The position numbers and the translations under genes were made by a program. DNA of 45,905 bases from Oscillospiraceae bacterium (GTDB lineage: Bacteria > Bacillota > Clostridia > Oscillospirales > Oscillospiraceae). Numbering within the stretch: position 1 is the first letter of the stretch; every line of letters begins with the position of its first letter. Under the pieces are notes generated by a model that saw only the letters and a program-made list of their open reading frames with translations, was not told the origin of the DNA and did no database searches. Shown here piece after piece: positions 15,968 through 23,524 of the stretch. The stretch lies in contig JAFRMX010000014.1 of NCBI GenBank assembly GCA_017430455.1, positions 1 through 45,905 on the forward strand. The letters run 5' to 3'.

Positions 15968-17404
15968 ATGAAACCCTTTATGGATGAAGACTTTATTCTT
16001 GAAAATGATACCGCGAAAAGGCTGTTTCACGAGTATGCCGAAAACATGCCTATAATAGACTATCACTGTCATATTTCCCCGAAAGAGATATATGAGGACC
16101 GCCGCTTCGACAATCTGGCGCAGGTCTGGCTGGGCGGGAAGAATCCGGACGGCACTTATTTCGGTGATCACTACAAATGGCGTGTCATGCGCTCTGCAGG
16201 AATCAGTGAAGACTATGTGACCGGAGACCGTGACGGCGAGGACAGAGTCGAAAAGTTTGCAGAAGCTCTGGAGCTGGCCATTGGTAATCCAATGGTCCAC
16301 TGGTGCAACCTTGAGTTAAAACGCTATTTTGGAGTAACCGATCCGCTCACATCGAAAAACGCTCGCCAGATTTACCGCAAGTGCACGAAGATGCTGAGGG
16401 AAAATCCGGATACCACTGTCAGAGGAATAATCCGCAGATCAAATGTCAAATTCGTCGGCACGACTGACGATCCGATCGATTCTCTCGAGTGGCACGAAAG
16501 GCTGTCCAAGGAGAAAGACTTGGGCTTCATGGTCTGCCCTTCATTCAGACCTGACAAAGCACTGAATATCGGAAAACCCGGTTTCCGGGAATACATGTCA
16601 AAGCTTGCGGAAAGCGTCGGCAAAGAGAAGCTTGAAAGCGCCAATGACGTATGCGATGCCTTGCTTGAAAGACTGCATTTCTTCAAAAAGTACGGGTGCA
16701 GAGCCAGCGATCACGGCCTTGATTATATACCTTACCGCCCTTGCGATCCTGAGGAAGCCGACCGGATATTTGCAAAGAAGATGTCCGGCGAAGATCTGTC
16801 GGTCGAAGAAGCTGAAAAATATCAGACAACAGTTTTGCTGTGTCTTGCCGAAGCATACAGCAAACTGGATATCGTCATGGAGATACATTATTCCTGCCTG
16901 AGAAGCGTCAACGAAAGAAGACTGGCCGAGATGGGGCCTGATACCGGTTTCGATATGATCGGCAGCTTCCCTGCAGTTGACCGGCTCGCAGCGTTTCTTT
17001 CCGCTCTCGACAAAAACGGCTGCTGTCCCAAGACTGTGCTATTCTCTCTCAATTCCTCCGACAACAGTCCTATAGGCACTTTGCTCGGATGCTTCCAGAC
17101 AGATGAGATCCCGGGAAAAATCCAACAGGGTACAGCCTGGTGGTTCAACGATACCAAGAGCGGCATGGAGGAACAGATGCGTTCGCTGATGAATCTCGGA
17201 GTTTTCGGGACATTTATCGGCATGCTTACGGATTCCAGATCTTTCCTTTCTTACACAAGACATGAATACTTCCGCAGGATCATGTGCAATATGCTCGGTA
17301 AGCTTGTCGAAAACGGAGAGTATCCTGCCAATGAAGAAACTCTCAGAAAGATCGTCGAGGGAGTCTGCTGCAGAAATGCCGAACGGTATTTCAGTATAGC
17401 CTGA
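15968..17404 (+). CDS. uxaC: Uronate isomerase
   Basis: Amidohydrolase-superfamily isomerase converting D-glucuronate to D-fructuronate and D-galacturonate to D-tagaturonate in the cytosol. The 478-residue length matches the family. Signatures: DYHCHISPKEI near residues 31-41 with the metal-ligand His pair, GDHYKWRVMRSAG, TTDDP at about 163, TAWWFNDTKSGME and TDSRSFLSYTRHEYFRR near the C-terminus. TTGGAGGTACATAT gives the ribosome site. It is followed 29 bases later by tagaturonate epimerase, so both uronates can converge on one intermediate. This is the clearest evidence that the locus handles hexuronates. Confidence 0.95.
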   Translation: MKPFMDEDFILENDTAKRLFHEYAENMPIIDYHCHISPKEIYEDRRFDNLAQVWLGGKNPDGTYFGDHYKWRVMRSAGISEDYVTGDRDGEDRVEKFAEALELAIGNPMVHWCNLELKRYFGVTDPLTSKNARQIYRKCTKMLRENPDTTVRGIIRRSNVKFVGTTDDPIDSLEWHERLSKEKDLGFMVCPSFRPDKALNIGKPGFREYMSKLAESVGKEKLESANDVCDALLERLHFFKKYGCRASDHGLDYIPYRPCDPEEADRIFAKKMSGEDLSVEEAEKYQTTVLLCLAEAYSKLDIVMEIHYSCLRSVNERRLAEMGPDTGFDMIGSFPAVDRLAAFLSALDKNGCCPKTVLFSLNSSDNSPIGTLLGCFQTDEIPGKIQQGTAWWFNDTKSGMEEQMRSLMNLGVFGTFIGMLTDSRSFLSYTRHEYFRRIMCNMLGKLVENGEYPANEETLRKIVEGVCCRNAERYFSIA

Positions 17405-17433
17405 AAAAACTCATTAAAGGAGAATTAATTAAT

Positions 17434-18894
17434 ATGACAGAACAGATTCGCGCATTTATTGAAGGCGGCTGCAAAGATTATGTCGGATGCAGTGTATATC
17501 CGAGATCTCTCCATGAAAACGGAGACTGTGTATGCTTTGCTGCAGATTTCGGAGATAAGGATGTAATCATTGGCAGCAATAACTGCGGCTTCAAGGGTGA
17601 AGAACTCACAGCAGGCGGAAAATCCTGGGTTATCGGAGAGCAGACTCATGCAAACGCTGTCGTGCTGAGAGCGCTGTTCCCGTTTACGGCCCCATGCTCC
17701 GTTCTTAAGAAAGACCGCACCGCAGGTGTCGGTGACAGGCTCGGTATAGCTACGACAGGTCACATAAGGGTATTCGAGGATTATGACGCTTATCCCATCC
17801 TCGCCCAGCAGTCCATAAGAGAACTCAATCTCACAGGTCGCACCTTTGACGATGTCCTCGACTGTGTCACCTTCGCGGTATTCCGTGAGAACTTCACCCG
17901 CGGCTTCGGAGCCGACGGTGACCATGTAAAGACCCCGGAGGAAGTCGAATACGCGATCAAGAGCGGATATACCATGATTACTCTCGACTGCAGCGAGCAC
18001 ATCAGAAACGATGTCCTCTCACTGTCTTTTGAAGAAGTCAAAGCCCAGTACAAACCGAATAAGGAACTTGAAGAGAAATACCTTGGCAAAACCTTTGAGG
18101 TGGAAGGCCACAAGATCACATTCGATGAGGATTCCTTTATGAGGATGTCTCTTATATATAACGAAGCGATTGAATTCGCGGTCTCGATATACAACCGGTT
18201 TTTTGCAGGCAAAGAAGACGCGCTCGATTTCGAGATATCTATAGATGAAACCGCTACTCCGACTGAGCCTGCCCAGCATTTCTATGTCGCAAGCGAGCTG
18301 ATCGCCCGCGGTGTTGTCCCCGCCACCGTAGCCCCCCGTTTCTGCGGAGAATTCCAGAAGGGTATCGATTATATAGGTGATCTTTCACAGTTTGCAGAGG
18401 AATTCAGTGTACATGCGGCAATTGCCAGAAAATTCGGTTATAAGATAAGCGTTCACTCCGGTTCGGATAAATTCTCTGTTTTCGAGACAGTGGGAAAGTA
18501 TTCCCAGGGACGCTTTCACCTCAAAACTGCGGGTACCAACTGGCTCGAGGCCATGAAGATCGTTGCGATACACAATCCGGATCTGTACAGAAGAGTACAC
18601 AAGTACGCTCTCAATACTGCATTTGCAGAGGCGAGAAAGTATTATCACGTGACTACTGATCTCACGAAGATACCGGATGTCGACACTCTCAGCGATGCAG
18701 AGCTCCCTGATCTGTTCAAAAACAACGATTCCCGCCAGCTCATCCATATAACATACGGTCTCATTCTGACCAACCCAGAATTCCGCAGTGAGCTCTTCAA
18801 TACTTGGAGAGAATACCGCGAGGAATACGCTGAGGCGGTCCATCAGCACATCGGCAGACATCTTCAGATGATATACAACGGTTTCCAAGCCTGA
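17434..18894 (+). CDS. uxaE: Tagaturonate epimerase
   Basis: A 486-residue protein matching my recollection of the UxaE family (Thermotoga TM0440-like), which epimerises D-tagaturonate to D-fructuronate at C3, linking galacturonate to the glucuronate branch. Characteristic stretches are GVGDRLGIATTGHIRVFE, GADGDHVKTPEEVEYAIKSG, ITLDCSEHI, and the C-terminal HSGSDKFSVFETVGKYSQGR and LKTAGTNWLEAMK. AAAGGAGAATTAAT precedes the ATG. It is the last gene of the rightward array and is followed by a strong terminator. With UxaE present, tagaturonate reductase (UxaB) and altronate dehydratase (UxaA) are not needed, but UxuB/UxuA-type enzymes are, and they are not in this window. Confidence 0.88.
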   Translation: MTEQIRAFIEGGCKDYVGCSVYPRSLHENGDCVCFAADFGDKDVIIGSNNCGFKGEELTAGGKSWVIGEQTHANAVVLRALFPFTAPCSVLKKDRTAGVGDRLGIATTGHIRVFEDYDAYPILAQQSIRELNLTGRTFDDVLDCVTFAVFRENFTRGFGADGDHVKTPEEVEYAIKSGYTMITLDCSEHIRNDVLSLSFEEVKAQYKPNKELEEKYLGKTFEVEGHKITFDEDSFMRMSLIYNEAIEFAVSIYNRFFAGKEDALDFEISIDETATPTEPAQHFYVASELIARGVVPATVAPRFCGEFQKGIDYIGDLSQFAEEFSVHAAIARKFGYKISVHSGSDKFSVFETVGKYSQGRFHLKTAGTNWLEAMKIVAIHNPDLYRRVHKYALNTAFAEARKYYHVTTDLTKIPDVDTLSDAELPDLFKNNDSRQLIHITYGLILTNPEFRSELFNTWREYREEYAEAVHQHIGRHLQMIYNGFQA

Positions 18895-18921
18895 TCCGCA
18901 GCTTATTATACAGAATTCATA

Positions 18922-18962
18922 AAATGACCCGGAAGTCCGATAAAAGGACTTCCGGGTCATTT
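18922..18962. terminator. Bidirectional intrinsic terminator between uxaE and the MATE gene
   Basis: Perfect 17-base stem AAATGACCCGGAAGTCC (18922-18938) and its complement (18946-18962) around a 7-base loop. T-rich bases follow on both strands (TTTAT rightward, TTTTATG leftward). It separates the convergent uxaE and MATE genes and ends both transcripts. Confidence 0.9.
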
Positions 18963-18974
18963 ATACCTGGATCT

Positions 18975-20369
18975 TCATTGCTCATTCACTGGCTCTGCCA
19001 TCCGGATCTTCTCCTCACTCTTTCGGAAACAGTGATAGATGTACCAGGATGCAGCTGCGACAATTGAATCACCTGCGGCCTGTGCCCAGGCAAGGCCCTT
19101 TTCAGCAAAGAGGGCATTAAGCAGGAAGAGCATAGGAATGTTTATGATAAGCCAGCGCAACACCACCAGAAGCAAAGAGCGGTCTCCTCTCCCGACTGCC
19201 TGGAAGAAATGAACATAGATGAAGCTCAAAAACATCATAACAGTCGCTAGCGCCCGGATACGCAGGAACTGCACGCCGTATTCAACGGTCGCGGTATCGG
19301 AAATGAATACATGTATGAGCTGAGGCGCGAATATCTCATACAGCAAAATACTGATCAGACTGATTATAACGCCTGCTTTCCTTGTAAATTGCAAAATATC
19401 TTCCATACGTCTGCGGTTGCCTGAGGAATAATTGTATGCAGCCAAAGGTGTCATACCAAGGCATAGTCCGATACCTATGTTCAGCGGAAATCTCTCCACC
19501 TTCAGGACTATACCTATTGCGGCAAGCGCCGTATCTCCGTGACCTGCCATCAGCCTGTCAAGCACGATGTAGCCCAAGTCGAAGAGAAAGGGTCCTGCCG
19601 CCGCAGGCAGACCTACGGCAAAGAAAGATCTTATCTGTTCTTTTTCCGGCACAGGATTACGCGGTGAGAAATTCAGGATCTCACTTTTCATTCTGACAAT
19701 GACCGTTAAGAAAAAAATGCAGATAATGAAGTTCGAGAGCGCTGTTGCTATGCCCGCTCCGAGGATCTCATTACCTTTCGGAAGAAGTACGAACATAAAA
19801 AGCGGATCGAGTATAATGTTGATTATGCCGCCCATGGAGACTCCTAAGCCGGCTTCCTTGGCTTTTCCGGAGTTCCTGAGAAGATTGCCCATGGTCATGG
19901 AGAGCACTGTCGGGATCGCACCGCATACTATCACACAGGTCGCGTAGGTCTTCGCATATGCGAATGTCCTGTCGCTGGCTCCGAGAAGACCAAGGAGCGG
20001 ATGCATGAACAGAGCGGTTCCCAATGCGAAGACCGCAGCTGCTGCAAGAGAAAAGCGGAAACTAAAGGATGCCACATTTCGGGCATCTTTTATGCGCCCC
20101 TGCCCCAGAAGTCTTGCAATCAGTGTTCCTCCGCCGGTCCCGGCGATATTGGCAAAAGCGATGGATACATTAAAGATCGGCAGGATCAGTGATGCTCCCG
20201 CCACCATGTACGGGTTATTGGTCCTGCCGATAAAAAAGGTATCCGCCATATTATAGACCAATATGATCAGCTGGCTGACGATCATCGGTACTGCCATTTC
20301 AGCTACTGCTTTCGGAACGGGCAACTCCTCAAAGATGCGTATATTTCGCTGTCTTTCTGTCTCCATCAT
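18975..20369 (-). CDS. MATE-family efflux transporter
   Basis: An about 464-residue, 12-helix multidrug and toxin extrusion antiporter. Typical features are VPMIVSQLIILVYNMADTFF in the first helix, FANIAGTGGGTLIARLLGQG, GALFMHPLLGLLG-like loops and LGMTPLAAYNYSSGNRRR in the second half, showing the internal repeat of the family. The start is uncertain: ATG at 20369 or 20366, or GTG at 20375, which would overlap the nitrilase stop as GTGA. All three share one frame. It is last in the leftward run and ends before the bidirectional terminator. Cargo unknown. Confidence 0.93.
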   Translation of the reverse strand: MMETERQRNIRIFEELPVPKAVAEMAVPMIVSQLIILVYNMADTFFIGRTNNPYMVAGASLILPIFNVSIAFANIAGTGGGTLIARLLGQGRIKDARNVASFSFRFSLAAAAVFALGTALFMHPLLGLLGASDRTFAYAKTYATCVIVCGAIPTVLSMTMGNLLRNSGKAKEAGLGVSMGGIINIILDPLFMFVLLPKGNEILGAGIATALSNFIICIFFLTVIVRMKSEILNFSPRNPVPEKEQIRSFFAVGLPAAAGPFLFDLGYIVLDRLMAGHGDTALAAIGIVLKVERFPLNIGIGLCLGMTPLAAYNYSSGNRRRMEDILQFTRKAGVIISLISILLYEIFAPQLIHVFISDTATVEYGVQFLRIRALATVMMFLSFIYVHFFQAVGRGDRSLLLVVLRWLIINIPMLFLLNALFAEKGLAWAQAAGDSIVAAASWYIYHCFRKSEEKIRMAEPVNEQ

Positions 20370-20371
20370 CC

Positions 20372-21190
20372 TCACTTTTTCAGTTTCAGTTCGTATACAT
20401 CCTCTCTTCTTGCCGAGAGCAGCGGGAGCTGGGCACGGATATCATCGGCATAGTCGAAATCAATATCACAGTAAAGGACAGTTTCGCAGATCCCTGCATC
20501 ACAAAGCACCTCGCCCCATGGAGAAGCGACAAGAGAATGGCCGAAAGCAATATATGAACTGCCCTCCATTCTCGCGGGGCTGCAGGCGGCAAAGTATGCC
20601 TGATCTTCGACAGCCCTTGCTCTGAAAGTAAGTTCCCAGTGGGCTGGGCCGGTGGTCATATTGAATGCTGCAGGGCAGAAAATAAGCTTTGCCCCGCGCA
20701 TTGCCTCTAGTCTTGCAAGCTCCGGGAAGCGGATATCAAAGCATATCACGACTCCGATCCTCCCGAATTCCGTATCGAAAACCGTTATATCGTCGCCGGC
20801 AGTAAAGGTGTCGGATTCTTTGAATCTCTGTCCGCCTTTAACATCTATGTCGAAGAGGTGCATCTTTCTGTGCCGGGCGACCTGCTCACCTTTTCTGTTG
20901 AATACGAAGCAGGTATTGTATATCTTTCCGCCTTCTTCCTCCGGAACGGAGCCGCCGATGACCCAGATGTTGTTTTCTGCAGCTGCAGCAGAGAGCGCCT
21001 GCCACGCTTCTCCGCCTTTAGATTCTTTATTCGCAACAAATGACCTGTTTCTGTATTCACAGCAGAACATCTCGGGAAGAACAGCAATATCGGCGCCCTG
21101 ACCGGCTGCTTCTTTTATCCTGAGGCCGGCGTTTTCGAGGTTCCGTCTCTTTTCCGGGTACGTGTTCATCTGGATAAGTGCTGTTTTCAT
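20372..21190 (-). CDS. Carbon-nitrogen hydrolase (nitrilase superfamily, omega-amidase-like)
   Basis: A 272-residue cytosolic amidase with the full Glu-Lys-Cys triad: Glu40 in LPEMFCCEY, Lys109 in HRKMHLFDID and Cys150 in VVICFDIRFPEL. The HLFDID and CFDIRFPE context is closest to omega-amidase/Nit2-type enzymes that hydrolyse alpha-keto amides such as 2-oxoglutaramate, and less like N-carbamoylputrescine amidase. It lies between ung and the MATE gene with a 14-base upstream gap and a stop overlapping the MATE start region. Substrate assignment is tentative; the superfamily is certain. Confidence 0.9.
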   Translation of the reverse strand: MKTALIQMNTYPEKRRNLENAGLRIKEAAGQGADIAVLPEMFCCEYRNRSFVANKESKGGEAWQALSAAAAENNIWVIGGSVPEEEGGKIYNTCFVFNRKGEQVARHRKMHLFDIDVKGGQRFKESDTFTAGDDITVFDTEFGRIGVVICFDIRFPELARLEAMRGAKLIFCPAAFNMTTGPAHWELTFRARAVEDQAYFAACSPARMEGSSYIAFGHSLVASPWGEVLCDAGICETVLYCDIDFDYADDIRAQLPLLSARREDVYELKLKK

Positions 21191-21204
21191 ATCATTTCAC
21201 CCTT

Positions 21205-21882
21205 TTACCTTATCTGCCAGTCTATCGGCTTTTCTCCCGAGAGTTTCAGGAATCCGTTCGTTTTTGCAAAGTGACCGCAGCCGAAAAACCCGTTATACGC
21301 TGAGAGGGGACTCGGATGCGCGCATTTCAGAACCATATGCATGGGGTTAGTTACCAATGAAGATTTTGCTCCGGCGTTTGCGCCCCAAAGCAGAAATACG
21401 ACCGGTGTTTTCTTTTCGTTCACAAGCGAAATAACTCTGTCCGTGAATGTCTCCCAGCCGAGACCCTTATGGCTGTTTGCTTCACCCGATCTCACCGTCA
21501 GCACGGCGTTTAAGAGCAGCACTCCCTGCTCTGCCCAGTAACTGAGATTTCCGTGATCCGGTATTCTGCAGCCGAGCTCGGAATTGATCTCTTTGTATAT
21601 ATTGACAAGCGAGGGCGGGATCTTTACTCCCTTTTTTACAGAAAAACAGAGCCCGTGAGCCTGGCCGGGTTCATGATACGGGTCCTGCCCTATTATTACT
21701 GCTTTTACGTTTTCATAAGGAGTATATTTGAGCGCATTGAAGACATCGTCCTCAGGCGGAAAAACTTCGCTGTTTTTTCGCTCAAGCGAGATCCTTTCAA
21801 TAAGAGCCGCAAAATAAGGCTTTTGGAACTCCTCGGAGAGAAGCACGTCCCAAGAATTCCCGATCACAGGTCTATCAGCCAT
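21205..21882 (-). CDS. ung: Uracil-DNA glycosylase, family 1
   Basis: Removes uracil from DNA to start base-excision repair. The about 225-residue protein shows the water-activating loop VIIGQDPYHEPGQAHGLCFSV (catalytic Asp in GQDPYH), the uracil-recognition FLLWGANA region, and the Leu-intercalation loop HPSPLSAYNGFFGCGHF near the C-terminus. The start is either TTG at 21888, which is better spaced from GAGGAAAAG, or the ATG at 21882 used here. The difference is two residues. The TTG version would overlap the preceding gene's TGA stop. It is part of the long leftward run and has no special link to its neighbours. Confidence 0.96.
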   Translation of the reverse strand: MADRPVIGNSWDVLLSEEFQKPYFAALIERISLERKNSEVFPPEDDVFNALKYTPYENVKAVIIGQDPYHEPGQAHGLCFSVKKGVKIPPSLVNIYKEINSELGCRIPDHGNLSYWAEQGVLLLNAVLTVRSGEANSHKGLGWETFTDRVISLVNEKKTPVVFLLWGANAGAKSSLVTNPMHMVLKCAHPSPLSAYNGFFGCGHFAKTNGFLKLSGEKPIDWQIR

Positions 21883-21884
21883 GT

Positions 21885-23036
21885 TCAACTCTTTTCCTCA
21901 TAGTCGACCAGTACCCATGATGTGTTGTCCGGCAGATAGTTTAAAACGACTGGAACGAATCGGTCTTTTACGTCTCCGACATCAAGATACTTCTGGGCAT
22001 ACTCCACATTGAACTGATAAGCGTACATATCGGTCATATAATAGACTCTGTCGAAGAGCTTGAAAAAGAGCTCGAGATCCTGCCCGTTCGTGTTGTCAAA
22101 GCCGTTGACGAGGGCTGTACTGCTGTCAAGATAGACTGAGAGAAGTCCGCTTCTTTTGTCGAGCTGCGACGTAATGTATGATACAAGCGAGCTCACCCCG
22201 TAACGGGCGTTCTGCGTCGTCATCATAGTTCTCGTATAAAGGAAAGGCTCAGCCCCCTCAGCATTCATATCCACTGCGGGCTGTCTCACATTCGCGAGCA
22301 CGACTTCATCAAAGCCGAGAGCATACAGCTCATTGCAGCAATCGACTATGAATTTCCTGAGATCCATATTGTACGGGCAGAGCCAGCTGCCTATCTCATC
22401 CGTATAAGGATAGCCTACCGAGTTGCAGAGCTGGACGCTCGTACAGCTCTTGTTCAGAAGATCGTCTATGCATACGTTTATCTGCGCCACCAGATATATG
22501 CCGTTTTCTTCCTTGAGATATGTCATATAGTCCGGCATGACTGAAGGGATATCGCCGGAATAGTCTGAAAGGCCGTATTTTGTGCCGAGCTCAGAGTTCG
22601 TCTGCCACATCAGAAGACCTTCCTTCGGCATCATCTCAAGCACCAGAGCATTTCCTTCTTTGAGTCTGTTGACATACTGGGGCAGCATTTCATCGTTTAT
22701 ATTGTTATATTCGACAAATATTGCTCTGATGGGTTCAACATTGTATCCCGCCTGAGGTACGACGGAGGAATAGTCCGGTTCGTCATAGGTGATCTCGGCC
22801 GTGACGTCTTCAAAGACATAAGCTCCGCTCTCGTCTTCCTGGACTGCCTCTTCTCCGTCCTCCAGAAATTTCAGCTTTATTTTTACATCGTCCTTTGTAA
22901 TGACTGCATACTGCTGCATTCCGTAGAAGACGACCAGCACCAGAGCAAGGATACCGAGAAGTATCCCCACTATGACGACCGCAGTGTTACGCTGTTTGCG
23001 TCTGCCTTTGTAGAATTCTCCGACGACTTTTGCCAT
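21885..23036 (-). CDS. Membrane-anchored protein with a possible glycosidase-like barrel, function unknown
   Basis: A 383-residue protein with a basic start (KGRRKQRNT), one membrane helix at about residues 18-41 and an extracellular remainder. A beta-rich stretch with many acidic residues (KFLEDGEEAVQEDESGAYVF) leads into an alternating beta/alpha region with AIFVEYNNINDE, ALVLEMMPKEG, YLVAQINVCIDD, FIVDCCNELYALGFDEVVLA and LLSVYLDSSTALV. That spacing resembles the TIM-barrel putative glycoside hydrolases of the DUF4015 type, but no catalytic pair could be assigned with confidence. It lies between rpiB and ung. I did not recognise a named family. Confidence 0.6.
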   Translation of the reverse strand: MAKVVGEFYKGRRKQRNTAVVIVGILLGILALVLVVFYGMQQYAVITKDDVKIKLKFLEDGEEAVQEDESGAYVFEDVTAEITYDEPDYSSVVPQAGYNVEPIRAIFVEYNNINDEMLPQYVNRLKEGNALVLEMMPKEGLLMWQTNSELGTKYGLSDYSGDIPSVMPDYMTYLKEENGIYLVAQINVCIDDLLNKSCTSVQLCNSVGYPYTDEIGSWLCPYNMDLRKFIVDCCNELYALGFDEVVLANVRQPAVDMNAEGAEPFLYTRTMMTTQNARYGVSSLVSYITSQLDKRSGLLSVYLDSSTALVNGFDNTNGQDLELFFKLFDRVYYMTDMYAYQFNVEYAQKYLDVGDVKDRFVPVVLNYLPDNTSWVLVDYEEKS

Positions 23037-23046
23037 TTCTGTTTTT

Positions 23047-23478
23047 TTAGTCTTCCTCTATCATTGAGATACGCCTGATATGACGCTCCTCATTCGAAAA
23101 CGGGGTGTCCAGAAACACATCCGCTATCTTGATTGCGTCCTCTATCGTTGTCACTCTGCCGCCCATGGCGAGGATGTTCGCGTTGTTGTGAAGGCGGGTC
23201 GCCTCAGCCATGAAAGTGTTTGTGCAGAGTGCTGCTCTTATGCCTTTGAATTTGTTCGCAGTAATGGATATTCCGATACCGGTTCCGCAGATTATAATAC
23301 CCCTGTCGCATTCACCGCTCTGCACTGCTCTTGCCACTGCTTTGCCGTAGACCGGGTAGTCGCAGCTTTCGCTTGTATAGGTGCCGAAGTCCTTGTACTC
23401 AAGCCCTCTCTCTTCAAGATGTCTGATCAGTGCCTGCTTGATCTCAAATCCGCCGTGGTCGCAACCTAAAGCTATCAT
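23047..23478 (-). CDS. rpiB: Ribose-5-phosphate isomerase B
   Basis: Interconverts ribose 5-phosphate and ribulose 5-phosphate. The 143-residue protein begins MIALGCDHGGFEIKQAL, with the family's Asp-His pair, and carries ICGTGIGISITANKFKGIRA with the catalytic Cys64, followed by RLHNNANILAMGGR. The open frame runs upstream to 23553, but the AAAGGAG 8-13 bases before the ATG at 23478 and the family N-terminus fix the start. It is independent of the transketolase locus in position but serves the same pentose phosphate pool. LacAB-type galactose-6-phosphate isomerases are close relatives and cannot be fully excluded. Confidence 0.93.
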   Translation of the reverse strand: MIALGCDHGGFEIKQALIRHLEERGLEYKDFGTYTSESCDYPVYGKAVARAVQSGECDRGIIICGTGIGISITANKFKGIRAALCTNTFMAEATRLHNNANILAMGGRVTTIEDAIKIADVFLDTPFSNEERHIRRISMIEED

Positions 23479-23524
23479 AATATGATCTCCTTTAAAAATT
23501 GTTTGCTGAATGTAAATTATATCA

